Made by a program: the position numbers and the translations under genes
Assembly: GCF_011682055.1 (NCBI RefSeq)
Contig: NZ_JAAQOM010000003.1
Coordinates: 186,001 to 250,000, forward strand
Reading direction: 5' to 3'
Length of the DNA: 64,000 bases
Origin: Telluria antibiotica
Lineage (GTDB): Bacteria > Pseudomonadota > Gammaproteobacteria > Burkholderiales > Burkholderiaceae_D
Notes under the pieces: model-generated
What the model saw: the letters and a program-made list of their open reading frames with translations, nothing else
Database searches by the model: none
Told to the model about the DNA's origin: nothing
Shown: one piece after another, positions 7,385 through 17,966 of the stretch
How the letters are laid out: each line of letters begins with the position of its first letter
How positions within the stretch are numbered: the first letter of the stretch is position 1

Positions 7385-10165
7385 TTACAAATTCTTTAGC
7401 AACGCGCGCGCTTCGTCAGCTTGAGCGAATGACTTGTCGTCCGCGAGAAGCTTGTCGAGCTCCTTGCGTGCACCGGCCTTGTCGCCCGACTTGCTCAGGC
7501 CGACCGCCAGGTGGTAGCGCACGTCCGACGACTTCGGCGCCATGCTGCTGGCCTTCTGCAACAGCGGCACGCCGCGGCTCGTATTGCCCTGTTCCACGAG
7601 CAGCCAGCCCAGCGTATCGATCACGCCGGGGTTGTTGTCGGCCAGCTTGTACGCTTGTTCGGCGGTGGCCAGGGCGCGCGGGTCCTTGACCTGTTGATAA
7701 GCATACGCCAAGTTGTTCAGCGCGGCAGCATTGTTTGGTACGCGTTTGACGATGTCTTCCAGACGCGCGATCGCTGCCTTGTAATCCTTGGCGGCGAGGT
7801 TGTTCTCGGCCACGTACATGCCGATCAGCGCGTCGTCCGGATGGTCCTTCAGCCACTGCGTGGCGCGCGCCAGCGCTTCCTTGCCCTTGCCGGACTGGGC
7901 CATGGCCTGCAGGGATTTCATGAGGATTTCCGGCGCCTTGGCGATCGCGAACGCCTTGTCGTAGGCCGGCAACGCTTGCGCCGGCTTTTTCTGCGCCATC
8001 AGGATGTCGCCTTCCGTCGCGTAGCCGACGGGCGACTTGTCGTTGATCTTTTGGATCTGCCGTGCCGCAGCAAGGGCGTCGTCCGGGCGTCCCGTGCGCA
8101 TGGCGAGCTCGGCCTGGGCCATGCGGGCGGGAATCAGGTCCGGCTGCAGGTCGACGGCACGCTTGAGGTCGTCTGCCGCGGCGGTATTGTTCTGCAATAC
8201 CATGTGCACACCGGCCAGATGCAGGTGCGGCGTGGCCGATTTCGGCACGAGATTCACGAGCTTGCTGAAGGTATCCAGCGCGCCGGGCGCGTCCTTGGTG
8301 GCGATCTGGGCCTGGCCCAGCAGTTCCACCAGTTCCGGATTGGTCGGGTTGGCGGTCTGGAACTTGCGTGCCAGCGTCAGCGCCTTCTGTGCCTGGTTCG
8401 TGCGCAGGTAATGCCTGCCGAGATTGATTGCCGGACCGACGGCGTTCGGATTCGCATTGCTGGCCTTCTCGAACCACGTGGTCGCTTCTTCGGGATGGTT
8501 CTGCATCAGGGCCAGTTCAGCCAGGGCGCGCATCGCGTCGGCGTTGTTCGGTTCCTTCTGCAGGACTTTTTCGTAGCGCTGCTTGGCGGCGTCGGGTTTC
8601 TTTTCCACGAGGTCGAGGCGCGCCAGGTTCTGTACGGCCGGAATGTACGTGGGGTTCAGCGCGACGGCCTTGTCCAGCGCGGCCCGGGCGGCCGCGACGT
8701 CGCCCTTGACCATGTTGACGGCACCCTTCAGGGTCAACACTTGCGGATTGTCGGGCTGCTGCTTTTCGAGTGCATCGACGGCGGCCAGCGCCTTGTCGTA
8801 ATGCTTCAGCGTCATTTCCGTCTGGACCAGCGCCATCGTCGCTTGCGCCGACTTCGGGTCGAGCGTCGTCGCCATCTCCAGTTCGGACAGGCCGCGCGCC
8901 TGGTCGCCCTGGGCCAGCTTGGACAGGCCCAGCGACGTGCGCAGGCTGGCCGCTTTCGGCGCCAGCGCCGCGGCCTTCTCCAGGTAGGCGCTGGCCTTGT
9001 TGAAGTCATGCACCTGCATATAGGTTTCGCCGGCCAGGGCCAGCACTTGCGGGTCGTCCGGCGCGCTCTTCAGTGCCGGCGCCAGTGTGGCGACAGCGTC
9101 GGCCGGCTGGGCGCTCTTGAGCTGGACCTGCGCCAGCAGCTTGCGCGCATAGACGTCGTTGGGATTGCTCTCCAGGTATTTGCGCAGATGCAGGTCGGCC
9201 TGTTGCAGCGAGCCGAGATTCAGCTCGGATGCACCCTGCAGCAGCACGCTGGGCATGTGGTCGGGCGCGACTTTCAGCACGCGCTGCAGGTTGTCCTGCG
9301 CAGCCTGGTACTTACCTTGCGAGAATTCGTAAAGCGCGCGGGTGTACGTCACGAGCAGATTGCCGGGTGAATTCTTCTCGGCCGCGTCGATTTGCGCTTT
9401 CGCCTCAGGGAATTTGCCGCGCGTGATTTCGATGTACGCTTTTTCGATATGGGCCGTGCGATTGTGCGGATCGAGCGCAAGGGCCTGGTCGAAGGCGGCC
9501 ATCGCCTCGTCGGCCTTGCCCAGCGTGCGCAGCATGGTGCCGCGCGCCAGGAATGCGTCCGCACTCTTCGGATCCTTGGCGACAGCCTCGTCGATATACC
9601 GCTGCACGCCGTCCTTGTCCTGCTTGACGGCGGCATAGCGTGCCATGCCGAGCAGGGCGTCACCGGAATTCGCGTTCAGCGCGAGGGCCTGTTCGAACGA
9701 CTTCTGCGCCTCGTCGGCCTTGCCGGTCGACAGCAGGGCGTCACCGCGCAGCACCAGCAGCGGCGCCGATTTGGCGGCCGCCTCGGGTGTCACTTCGGTG
9801 AGAATGTCCTTGAATTTGCCTTGTTGCGAAATCGCCTTGGCCAGCAGCGGCAGCACGCGCTCGGACGGGATGCCGATGGAGCGGGCTTTACGGAATTCCT
9901 TTTCGGCCGACAGGTAGTCGCCCATGTCGAGTTCCAGAGTGCCCAGGGCCAGGCGCGCTTCGCCGTTTTCCGGGCTCTTTTCGACGGCATTTTTCAGTTG
10001 AATCATTGCCGACTTCAGGTCGCCCTTTTGCTGGTACTGTTTGGCGTCGGTCAGCAATTGCTCGGTCGATTGCGAGGAGCGCCCGCAAGCGGACAATCCG
10101 GCGACCATGAAAGCGCCGGACAGGATCGCAGCGGTGAGTTTCAGCTTGTTAGGGTGACGCAGCAT
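7385..10165 (-). CDS. prsT: PEP-CTERM system TPR-repeat lipoprotein PrsT
   Basis: A 926-aa outer-envelope lipoprotein. The signal peptide ends in the lipobox LSAC at about residue 27. The rest is a long series of tetratricopeptide repeats (recurring A-x-x-x-F-x-x-AL-x-L-P patterns, at least 20 units), matching the length and style of PrsT from XrtA/PEP-CTERM loci. PrsT is thought to help export or assemble exopolysaccharide with the exosortase system. GAGGAA lies before the ATG. The usual neighbours (xrtA, prsK, prsR, polysaccharide genes) are absent from this window, so prsT is either at the edge of that cluster or relocated. Confidence 0.9.
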   Translation of the reverse strand: MLRHPNKLKLTAAILSGAFMVAGLSACGRSSQSTEQLLTDAKQYQQKGDLKSAMIQLKNAVEKSPENGEARLALGTLELDMGDYLSAEKEFRKARSIGIPSERVLPLLAKAISQQGKFKDILTEVTPEAAAKSAPLLVLRGDALLSTGKADEAQKSFEQALALNANSGDALLGMARYAAVKQDKDGVQRYIDEAVAKDPKSADAFLARGTMLRTLGKADEAMAAFDQALALDPHNRTAHIEKAYIEITRGKFPEAKAQIDAAEKNSPGNLLVTYTRALYEFSQGKYQAAQDNLQRVLKVAPDHMPSVLLQGASELNLGSLQQADLHLRKYLESNPNDVYARKLLAQVQLKSAQPADAVATLAPALKSAPDDPQVLALAGETYMQVHDFNKASAYLEKAAALAPKAASLRTSLGLSKLAQGDQARGLSELEMATTLDPKSAQATMALVQTEMTLKHYDKALAAVDALEKQQPDNPQVLTLKGAVNMVKGDVAAARAALDKAVALNPTYIPAVQNLARLDLVEKKPDAAKQRYEKVLQKEPNNADAMRALAELALMQNHPEEATTWFEKASNANPNAVGPAINLGRHYLRTNQAQKALTLARKFQTANPTNPELVELLGQAQIATKDAPGALDTFSKLVNLVPKSATPHLHLAGVHMVLQNNTAAADDLKRAVDLQPDLIPARMAQAELAMRTGRPDDALAAARQIQKINDKSPVGYATEGDILMAQKKPAQALPAYDKAFAIAKAPEILMKSLQAMAQSGKGKEALARATQWLKDHPDDALIGMYVAENNLAAKDYKAAIARLEDIVKRVPNNAAALNNLAYAYQQVKDPRALATAEQAYKLADNNPGVIDTLGWLLVEQGNTSRGVPLLQKASSMAPKSSDVRYHLAVGLSKSGDKAGARKELDKLLADDKSFAQADEARALLKNL

Positions 10166-10341
10166 CTGGATTCCTCAAGATAAGTTTGGATCAGCATCGT
10201 TGTGCAGATTCCTATTCAACAATAATACCTGAAGGAATAGTAAGAAAGACGCACAAGTTTGGCGTCATGTTGCAAATCCCCCCACCAAAGTAGCGCAAGT
10301 TCACCGCTTCTGGTGCGATGTGGCGGAATATGACGACCATA

Positions 10342-10662
10342 TTACTTTCCCGGCCCGCCGTCGCCCTTGCGCAGGCGGCTCAGCAAGGCTTCCACGTTGT
10401 CCCCGACGGGCAAGCCATGGCGACGTAACAATTGCACATGCAGCACCAGATTTTCGAGCACGAGCTTGGCCGAAACGGCCAGCAAGGTCATCAGGCGGTC
10501 CTCGGTGCTGAAGTTGTCCATCGAGGCGGCCATGGCGCACAAATGATTGGCGACCAGCTCGCGCAGGTCGTCCTCGGGGAAGGGGAGGTCCGCGAAGTCG
10601 ATCGGGTCTTCCTGTTCGACTTCGCGCATGAGGTCGGCGAGTTGCTGGGGCTGGATCGGCAT
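10342..10662 (-). CDS. Small acidic helical protein of unknown function
   Basis: A 106-aa protein starting MPIQPQQLADLMREVEQEDP. It is mainly predicted helix, acidic at the N terminus and basic at the C terminus. I do not recognise the family. The start at ATG 10662 is favoured because GGGAG lies 7 bases upstream. The longer frame to 10800 would overlap the 3' end of icmF. It follows icmF by 71 bases on the same strand, so it may be co-transcribed. The segment MTLLAVSAKLVLENLVLHVQ is a likely amphipathic or buried helix. Confidence 0.65.
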   Translation of the reverse strand: MPIQPQQLADLMREVEQEDPIDFADLPFPEDDLRELVANHLCAMAASMDNFSTEDRLMTLLAVSAKLVLENLVLHVQLLRRHGLPVGDNVEALLSRLRKGDGGPGK

Positions 10663-10733
10663 GGACGGCTCCCAGGGGTCGGAGGATATTTTTGGCGAAG
10701 CCGAAAATGTGCTCTGACCCCGAATTGTACGCG

Positions 10734-13700
10734 TTACATATTGCGGCGATACTGTCCGCCGACCTCGAACAGCGCCGTCGTGATCTGACCCAACGAGCAT
10801 ACGCGCACGGCATCCATCAGCCGGGCAAACACGTTCTCGTTGTCGATGGCGGCCTGCTGCAGTGCCGCCAGCGCGGCCGGCGCCTCGTTCGCGTGGCGCC
10901 GGTGGAAGTCTTCCAGGCGCGTCAGTTGCGACTGTTTTTCGTCATCGGTGGAGCGTGCCAGCTCGATCGTCGCCGGCGCCGCGGCACCTTTCGGATTGCG
11001 GAACGTATTGACGCCGACGATCGGGAGGCTGCCGTCGTGCTTGCGGTGCTCGTACAGCATCGACTCTTCCTGGATCTTGCCGCGCTGGTAGCCCGTCTCC
11101 ATCGCACCGAGCACGCCGCCGCGTTCGGCGATGCGTTCGAATTCCTGCAGCACGGCTTCCTCGACGAGGTCCGTCAATTCCTCGAGGATGAACGAGCCCT
11201 GGTTCGGGTTCTCGTTCTTGGCCAGGCCCCATTCGCGGTTGATGATCAGCTGGATCGCGAGTGCGCGCCGCACGGATTCGTCGGTGGGCGTCGTGATCGC
11301 CTCGTCGTATGCATTCGTGTGCAGCGAATTGCAGTTGTCGTAGATCGCGATCAGCGCCTGCAGGGTGGTGCGGATGTCGTTGAAGTCGATTTCCTGCGCG
11401 TGCAGCGAGCGGCCCGAGGTCTGGATGTGGTACTTCAGCTTTTGCGAGCGGTCGTTCGCGCCGTACTTGTCGCGCATGGCGACGGCCCAGATGCGGCGCG
11501 CCACGCGGCCCAGCACCGTGTATTCCGGGTCCATGCCGTTACTGAAGAAGAACGACAGGTTCGGCGCGAAATCGTCGATGTGCATGCCGCGAGCCAGATA
11601 CGCCTCGACGAAGGTGAAGCCGTTCGACAGGGTGAACGCCAGCTGCGAGATCGGGTTCGCGCCCGCTTCCGCGATGTGGTAGCCGGAGATCGACACCGAG
11701 TAGAAATTGCGCACCTGGTTCTGGACGAAGTATGCCTGGATGTCGCCCATCACCTTCAGCGAGAACTCCGTCGAGAAGATGCACGTGTTCTGGCCCTGGT
11801 CTTCCTTCAGGATGTCGGCCTGCACCGTGCCGCGCACGTTCGCGAGCACCCAGGCGCGGATCGTCGCTGCTTCGTCGAGCGTCGGCTTGCGGCCGTTGTC
11901 GCGTTCGAACCGGTCCACCTGCTGGTCGATCGCCGTATTCATGAACATCGCGAGGATCGTGGGCGCAGGGCCGTTGATCGTCATCGACACGGACGTGTTC
12001 GGGCTGCACAGGTCGAAGCCGTCGTACAGCACCTTCATGTCGTCCAGCGTGGCGATCGACACGCCTGAGTTGCCGACCTTGCCGTAGATGTCCGGCCGCA
12101 GCGCCGGGTCGGCGCCGTACAGGGTGACGGAGTCGAACGCCGTCGACAGGCGCTTCGCGTCCATGCCTTGCGATACCAGCTTGAAGCGGCGGTTCGTGCG
12201 GAACGCGTCGCCTTCGCCGGCGAACATGCGGGTCGGGTCTTCGCCTTCGCGCTTGAAGGGGAACACGCCGGCCGTGTACGGGAAGGCGCCCGGCACGTTT
12301 TCCAGCATCAGGAAGCGCAGGATCTCGCCGTGATCCTCGAAACGGGGCAGGGCGACCTTGCGCACCTTGTTGCCCGAGAGCGTCGTGTACGTGAGGTTCG
12401 TGCGGATTTCCTTGTCGCGGATTTTCACGACGTGCTCGTCGCCCGCATACGTCGCCTGCAGTTGCGGCCAGGATGCGAGCAGCTGTTTCGCCTCGCCTGC
12501 CATCGCGTTGTCGCGTTCCGTGATCAGATCGTCGAGGACGACTTCACGGTTCGCGGCCGCCAGCATGCGCTTCGTTTCCGTCAGCTGCTGGCGCTCGCGC
12601 GCGAGCTTCACCTGCTTGCCGACGTTGCGGTGGTAGCCGCGCACGGTGTCCGCGATCTCGGCCAGGTAGCGATTGCGCGCGGGCGGCACGATCACGTTCT
12701 TGCCGCTCGAGTATTTGGCGGCGGGCTTCGGCAGCTTGGGCGGTTCCGTCTTCAGGCCGAATTCGGCCAGCGCCGGCAGCAGGCCGAGGTACAGCGCCGT
12801 CACGCCGTCGTCGTTGAAGCGCGACGCTTGCGTGCCGTAGACAGGCATCTCGTCCGGCGACTTGCTCCACAATTCCTTGTTGCGCTGGACCTGCTTCGCC
12901 ACGTCGCGCAGCGCGTCCTGCGCGCCCTTGCGGTCGAACTTGTTGATGGCGATGAAGTCGGCGAAGTCGAGCATGTCGATCTTCTCGAGCTGCGACGCGG
13001 CGCCGAATTCCGGCGTCATCACGTACATCGACACGTCCACGTGCGGCACGATGGCGGCGTCGCCCTGGCCGATGCCGGACGTCTCGACAATGACGAGGTC
13101 GAAGCCCGCGACCTTGCACGCGGCGATCACGTCCGGCAGCGCCTGCGAGATCTCGGAGCCCGCTTCGCGCGTGGCCAGCGAGCGCATGAACACGCGCGTC
13201 TGCCCGTTCCACGGGTTGATCGCATTCATGCGGATGCGGTCGCCGAGCAGTGCGCCGCCGGATTTGCGGCGCGACGGGTCGATGGAAATCACGGCGATGT
13301 TCAGCCGGTCGCCCTGGTCGAGGCGGATGCGGCGGATCAGCTCATCCGTCAGCGACGACTTGCCGGCGCCGCCCGTGCCCGTGATGCCCAGCACGGGAAC
13401 CTTCAGCCCTTCGGCCGCGTCCATGATGCGCTTGCGCAGGCGGGCCTCGGCTTTACCGTTCTCCAGCGCCGTGATCAGCTGCGCGAGCGGGCGGTGGCGC
13501 TGCTCGATGGGGCCGGCCTGCAGCGGCTCGAGCGTGGTAGGCGCATACGGCGACAGGTCGACGTCGCACGCTTCCAGCATCGAGCGGATCATGCCGACGA
13601 GGCCCATGCGCTGGCCGTCTTCCGGCGAGAAGATGCGCGTGACGCCGTACGCATGCAGTTCTTCGATCTCGTGCGGGACGATGACGCCGCCGCCGCCGCC

Positions 13701-14021
13701 GAACACCTTGATGTGGGCGCCGCCGCGCTGGCGCAGCAGGTCGATCATGTACTTGAAGTATTCGACGTGGCCGCCCTGGTAGCTGGAGATGGCGATGCCT
13801 TGCACGTCCTCGGCAAGCGCGGCGGTGACGACTTCGTCGACCGAGCGGTTATGGCCCAGGTGCACGACTTCGGCGCCGTTCGTCTGCAGGATGCGGCGCA
13901 TGATGTTGATCGAGGCGTCGTGGCCGTCGAACAGCGAGGCGGCCGTGACGAAGCGGACTTTGTTGGACAGTTTGGCGTGCTCCGGCAGGTCGAGCTTGGC
14001 GGCGGGCGTGATGTCGTTCAT
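10734..14021 (-). CDS. icmF: Fused isobutyryl-CoA mutase IcmF (B12, G-protein chaperone and mutase domains)
   Basis: A 1095-aa adenosylcobalamin enzyme that interconverts isobutyryl-CoA and n-butyryl-CoA and related acyl-CoAs. The N-terminal B12-binding domain shows the base-off motif [14 protein letters not shown] and [13 protein letters not shown] MeaB-like GTPase domain with P-loop [12 protein letters not shown] follows at about residue 210. The C-terminal mutase domain carries [18 protein letters not shown] and [17 protein letters not shown], which are typical of IcmF. The fusion brings the repair chaperone and catalytic domain together, unlike two-subunit MCM/ICM. AAGGAA precedes the start. 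It probably serves branched-chain or short-chain acyl-CoA metabolism, near the IOR gene. Confidence 0.93.
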   Translation of the reverse strand: MNDITPAAKLDLPEHAKLSNKVRFVTAASLFDGHDASINIMRRILQTNGAEVVHLGHNRSVDEVVTAALAEDVQGIAISSYQGGHVEYFKYMIDLLRQRGGAHIKVFGGGGGVIVPHEIEELHAYGVTRIFSPEDGQRMGLVGMIRSMLEACDVDLSPYAPTTLEPLQAGPIEQRHRPLAQLITALENGKAEARLRKRIMDAAEGLKVPVLGITGTGGAGKSSLTDELIRRIRLDQGDRLNIAVISIDPSRRKSGGALLGDRIRMNAINPWNGQTRVFMRSLATREAGSEISQALPDVIAACKVAGFDLVIVETSGIGQGDAAIVPHVDVSMYVMTPEFGAASQLEKIDMLDFADFIAINKFDRKGAQDALRDVAKQVQRNKELWSKSPDEMPVYGTQASRFNDDGVTALYLGLLPALAEFGLKTEPPKLPKPAAKYSSGKNVIVPPARNRYLAEIADTVRGYHRNVGKQVKLARERQQLTETKRMLAAANREVVLDDLITERDNAMAGEAKQLLASWPQLQATYAGDEHVVKIRDKEIRTNLTYTTLSGNKVRKVALPRFEDHGEILRFLMLENVPGAFPYTAGVFPFKREGEDPTRMFAGEGDAFRTNRRFKLVSQGMDAKRLSTAFDSVTLYGADPALRPDIYGKVGNSGVSIATLDDMKVLYDGFDLCSPNTSVSMTINGPAPTILAMFMNTAIDQQVDRFERDNGRKPTLDEAATIRAWVLANVRGTVQADILKEDQGQNTCIFSTEFSLKVMGDIQAYFVQNQVRNFYSVSISGYHIAEAGANPISQLAFTLSNGFTFVEAYLARGMHIDDFAPNLSFFFSNGMDPEYTVLGRVARRIWAVAMRDKYGANDRSQKLKYHIQTSGRSLHAQEIDFNDIRTTLQALIAIYDNCNSLHTNAYDEAITTPTDESVRRALAIQLIINREWGLAKNENPNQGSFILEELTDLVEEAVLQEFERIAERGGVLGAMETGYQRGKIQEESMLYEHRKHDGSLPIVGVNTFRNPKGAAAPATIELARSTDDEKQSQLTRLEDFHRRHANEAPAALAALQQAAIDNENVFARLMDAVRVCSLGQITTALFEVGGQYRRNM

Positions 14022-14118
14022 GGTGTTCCTTGGAAAACGGAAGCGAACTTTTGGTTCTTTGTACGGTATATGACGTTAACGTAAACGTCAAGAATGCGAT
14101 CGGGATCGTGTCGAAGTG

Positions 14119-14200
14119 CGTAGGGTGGGCTCCCCCGAGCCCACGCGTAACGTGTGTATGTCGCAAACGCCCGCGTGGGCACGGGGTGCCCACCCTACGG
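14119..14200. repeat. Dispersed palindromic repeat, copy 1
   Basis: GTAGGGTGGGC at 14120-14130 is mirrored by GCCCACCCTAC at 14188-14198. Inside lies a second hairpin GTGGGCA / TGCCCAC (14175-14181, 14187-14193). Bases 14172-14199 recur exactly at 53400-53427. It fills most of the gap between icmF and the indolepyruvate oxidoreductase gene. Confidence 0.85.
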
Positions 14201-14203
14201 AAA

Positions 14204-17200
14204 TTACGCGGCTTGCACGGCGCGCTTTTTGACGGCCCCGGAAAGCAGCTCCTGCCTGCGCATCCGATACTCGGCCACGGCCTTCTCCTTGACGTGCCCG
14301 AAGCCGCGGATCTGCTCCGGCAGCGCCGCCAGCTCGACGGCAACGGCGTGATTCGCCGCATCCAGCGACGCGAGCTGCGCCTCGATCATGTCATGGTATT
14401 CGGTGATGAGGGCGCGCTCCATCTTGCGCTCGGCCGTGTAGCCGAACACGTCGAACGCCGTGCCGCGCAGGCCCTTCAGCTTGGCCAGCAGCTTGAACGC
14501 GCTCCACATCCACGATCCGAATTCGGCTTTCACGAGGTGGCCCTTGGCGTCCTTCTTCGCGAACAGCGGCGGCGCCAGGTTGAATTTCACGCTGAACGTG
14601 CCGTCGAATTGGCTTTGCAGCTGTTCGACGAACCGGCCGTCCGTGTACAGGCGGGCCACTTCGTATTCGTCCTTGTAGGCCAGCAGCTTGGCGTACGACT
14701 TCGCGACGGCCATGGCCAGCTTGTTGCCGAGGCCGAGTGCCGCCTCGCGCTCGCGCACGCGCGCGACCAGCGCCTCGTACTGCGCCGCGTAGGCCGCGTC
14801 CTGGTAACCGGTCAGGAACTCGACGCGTTTCTTGATGACCGAGTCGAGGCTTCGCGGCATCTGCAGCACGACCGGCTGCGCCGGCGTCGCCACCTGCTCG
14901 ACGCGCTTGAAGTCGACGGCGGCGCGGCGGCCCCACAGGAAGCTGCGCTGGTTCGATGCGATGGCCACGCCATTCAATTCGATGGCGCGCAGCAGCGACG
15001 CTTCCGACAGCGGCACGAGGCCCTTCTGCCACGCATAGCCCAGCATGAACAGGTTGGCGGCGATCGAGTCGCCCATCAGTGCCGTCGCCAGCTTCGTCGC
15101 GTCGAGGAAGTCGGCGCCCGATTCTCCACCGACGGCTTCCACGATCAGCGAACGTACCTGGGCGGCGGGGAATTCCCAGTCGCGCTGCTGCGCGAACGTG
15201 CCGGTCGGCTGCTCGTGCAGGTTGACGACGACCATCGTGCGGCCCGGACGCATTTTCGAGATGGCGTCGGCCGCGCCGGCCGTCAGCATGTCGCAGCCCA
15301 GTACGAGGTCGGCCTCGCCGGTGGCGATGCGCTGGGCGCGCAGGCGCTCCGGCGTCTCCGCGATCTTCACGTGCGACGTGACGGAGCCGTTCTTCTGGCT
15401 CATGCCCGTCATGTCCAGCACGGACGCGCCCTTGCCTTCGAGGTGCGCGGCCATGCCCATCAGCGCGCCGACGGTGATGACGCCCGTGCCGCCGATGCCG
15501 TTGATCAGGATGTTGTACGGCGCCGCGATCGACGGCAGAACGGGCGTCGGCAGCGGGCCCCAGCCATCGTCGCCATCCTTCTTGCTGGCGCCGGCCTTGT
15601 TCTTCTTCAGCGTCCCGCCTTCGACGGTGGCGAAGCTGGGGCAGAAGCCCTTCGCGCACGAATAATCCTTGTTGCACGCGGACTGGTCGATGGCGCGCTT
15701 GCGGCCGAACTCCGTATCCTTCGGCAGGATCGACACGCAGTTCGACTGCACGCCGCAATCGCCGCAGCCTTCGCACACGGCTTCGTTGATCACCATGCGC
15801 TTCGCCACGTCCGGGAACTCGCCCTTTTTACGACGACGGCGCTTCTCGGCGGCGCAGGTCTGGTCGTAGATCAGCACCGTCACGCCAGGGATCTCGCGCA
15901 GTTCTCGCTGCACGTCGTCCATCTTGCTGCGGTCGTACAGCGTCACTTCAGCCGGCAGCGCGGAACGGTCTTCATAACGCGACAGGTCTTCCGTCACGAG
16001 CGCGATGCGCTTGACGCCTTCGGCCGCCATCTGGCGCGCGATCAGCGGTACGGACGTCGTACCGTCCACCGGCTGGCCGCCCGTCATCGCGACGGCGTCG
16101 TTGTACAGGATTTTATAAGTGATGTTCACGTTGGCCGCGATGGCGGCGCGCACGGCGAGATAACCGGAGTGGAAATAGGTGCCGTCGCCCAGGTTCTGGA
16201 ACACGTGCGGCACGTTGGAGAACGCGGCCTGGCCGATCCACGGCGCGCCTTCGCCGCCCATATGCGTCGTCAGCTTGTTCATCTCCGGGTAGATCGACGT
16301 GGCCATCACGTGGCAGCCGATGCCGGCCAGCGCGAACGAACCGTCCGGTACTTTCGTCGACGTGTTGTGCGGGCAGCCGGAGCAGTAAAAAGCGGGACGG
16401 AACGGCGTCGTCACGGCCTTCATCAGGACGGCGTCCTTCGCTTCGAGGAACGCCAGGCGGGCGCGGATCAGATCGCGGGTACGCTCGTCGAGGTTCAGGC
16501 GAGTGATACGGCCGGCGATCACGCGCGCGACCTGGGCGACCGAGAAATCGGCCTTCGGCGGCAGCAGCCATTCGCCGCGCGGCGCGACCCATTCTCCCTT
16601 TTCGTCGAACTTGCCGATCACGCGCGGGCGCACGTCGTCGCGCCAGTTGTACAGCTGTTCCTTGAGCTGGTATTCGACGACCTGGCGTTTCTCTTCCACG
16701 ACGAGGATCTCGTCCAGGCCCTGCGCGAATTCGCGCACGCCTTCCGGCTCCAGCGGCCAGATCATCGCAACCTTGAACAGGCGCAGGCCGACCTGCGCCG
16801 CCATCGCTTCGTCGATGCCCAGTTCTTCCAGCGCTTCCAGCACGTCCACGTACGATTTACCGGACGCGATGATGCCGAGCTTCGCATCCGGGCTGTCGAT
16901 CGTCGTGCGATTCAGCTTGTTCTCGCGCGCATACGCGAGGGCCGCGTAGATCTTGTAGTCCTGCATCAGCGCTTCCTGGTTGCGCGCCTGCTGGCCCAGC
17001 GGGATCGAGGACAGGGTCGTATTCAGGCCGCCTTCCGGCATCGCGAAATCCTGCGGGATTTTCACGTCGACGCGGAACGGATCGGCATCGACGGAAGCAC
17101 TCGATTCCACCGTGTCGGCGAGCGCCTTGAATGCGACGGCGAGGCCGGAAAAGCGCGACATTGCCCAGCCATGCACACCGAGGTCCAGGTATTCCTGCAC

Positions 17201-17788
17201 GTTGGACGGATACAGCACGGGGATCATGCAGGCGGCAAAGATGTGGTCGGACTGGTGCGGCAACGTGGAAGAATAGGCGCCGTGGTCGTCGCCCGCGACG
17301 AGCAGCACGCCGCCGTTCTTTGCCGTGCCGGCATGGTTCATGTGCTTGAAGACGTCGCCGCAGCGGTCCACGCCCGGGCCTTTCGCGTACCACATCGCGA
17401 ATACGCCGTCGTATTTCGCGGGGCCGATCAGGTCCACGGTCTGCGTGCCCCAGACGGCCGTCGCGGCCAGGTCCTCGTTTACGCCCGGCACGAATTTGAT
17501 GGATTTCGCTTCGAGGTGGCCTTTGGCCTTCCACAGGTTCTCGTCCAGGCCGCCCAAGGGCGAGCCGCGATAGCCCGAGACGAAGCCCGCGGTGTTCAGG
17601 CCGGCCTGCTCGTCGCGCAGTTTCTGGATCATCGGCAGGCGCACGAGTGCCTGGATGCCGGACAGGAAGATCTTGCCGGAGGTGGCGGTGTACTTGTCGT
17701 CGAGGCTGACGTCTTTGAGGGGAGCGGGAACGGCGGGCGTGGCAGGGGTGGACGCGGATGCGCCCTGGCCCAGGACGGTGTCAGGCAT
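14204..17788 (-). CDS. Fused indolepyruvate:ferredoxin oxidoreductase
   Basis: A 1194-aa 2-oxoacid:ferredoxin oxidoreductase that joins the subunits found separately in archaea. It decarboxylates arylpyruvates (or branched 2-oxoacids) to acyl-CoA and passes electrons to ferredoxin. Domains in order are: pyrimidine-binding domain (VSGYRGSPLGGLDENLW), TPP domain (GIGCHVMATSIYPEMNKL, then GDGTYFHSG), a cysteine cluster CEGCGDCGVQSNC with further Cys in CNKDYSCAKGFCPS, and the gamma domain (NGIGGTGVITVGALMGMA). GGAGAC precedes the ATG. It may supply acyl-CoA from amino-acid breakdown, in keeping with the icmF neighbour. Confidence 0.92.
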   Translation of the reverse strand: MPDTVLGQGASASTPATPAVPAPLKDVSLDDKYTATSGKIFLSGIQALVRLPMIQKLRDEQAGLNTAGFVSGYRGSPLGGLDENLWKAKGHLEAKSIKFVPGVNEDLAATAVWGTQTVDLIGPAKYDGVFAMWYAKGPGVDRCGDVFKHMNHAGTAKNGGVLLVAGDDHGAYSSTLPHQSDHIFAACMIPVLYPSNVQEYLDLGVHGWAMSRFSGLAVAFKALADTVESSASVDADPFRVDVKIPQDFAMPEGGLNTTLSSIPLGQQARNQEALMQDYKIYAALAYARENKLNRTTIDSPDAKLGIIASGKSYVDVLEALEELGIDEAMAAQVGLRLFKVAMIWPLEPEGVREFAQGLDEILVVEEKRQVVEYQLKEQLYNWRDDVRPRVIGKFDEKGEWVAPRGEWLLPPKADFSVAQVARVIAGRITRLNLDERTRDLIRARLAFLEAKDAVLMKAVTTPFRPAFYCSGCPHNTSTKVPDGSFALAGIGCHVMATSIYPEMNKLTTHMGGEGAPWIGQAAFSNVPHVFQNLGDGTYFHSGYLAVRAAIAANVNITYKILYNDAVAMTGGQPVDGTTSVPLIARQMAAEGVKRIALVTEDLSRYEDRSALPAEVTLYDRSKMDDVQRELREIPGVTVLIYDQTCAAEKRRRRKKGEFPDVAKRMVINEAVCEGCGDCGVQSNCVSILPKDTEFGRKRAIDQSACNKDYSCAKGFCPSFATVEGGTLKKNKAGASKKDGDDGWGPLPTPVLPSIAAPYNILINGIGGTGVITVGALMGMAAHLEGKGASVLDMTGMSQKNGSVTSHVKIAETPERLRAQRIATGEADLVLGCDMLTAGAADAISKMRPGRTMVVVNLHEQPTGTFAQQRDWEFPAAQVRSLIVEAVGGESGADFLDATKLATALMGDSIAANLFMLGYAWQKGLVPLSEASLLRAIELNGVAIASNQRSFLWGRRAAVDFKRVEQVATPAQPVVLQMPRSLDSVIKKRVEFLTGYQDAAYAAQYEALVARVREREAALGLGNKLAMAVAKSYAKLLAYKDEYEVARLYTDGRFVEQLQSQFDGTFSVKFNLAPPLFAKKDAKGHLVKAEFGSWMWSAFKLLAKLKGLRGTAFDVFGYTAERKMERALITEYHDMIEAQLASLDAANHAVAVELAALPEQIRGFGHVKEKAVAEYRMRRQELLSGAVKKRAVQAA

Positions 17789-17966
17789 GGAGTCTCCAAA
17801 CTTTGTGTTTTCAGATGGACCCGTGCCGGTGGCGCGCCGGGTAGGCGCTGGCCGGAATGGGGCCGGGGGCCGCTTTGGCGGCTGTTACACCCAGTGTAGA
17901 GACAAGTTGACGTATACGGAAATACGGATTGGGGATGGAGCCATAAGAAAAAATGATGGCCCGGGA

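Noticed and set aside
10200..10341. Possible sigma-54 promoter before prsT
   Set aside because: Two GG...GC patterns can be found (around 10260-10285), but their spacing is 9 or 11 bases instead of 10, and one points the wrong way.
12168..14084. Long plus-strand frame across icmF
   Set aside because: It is antisense to a clearly identified gene and its composition is Arg/His/Ala-rich, typical of shadow frames in GC-rich DNA.
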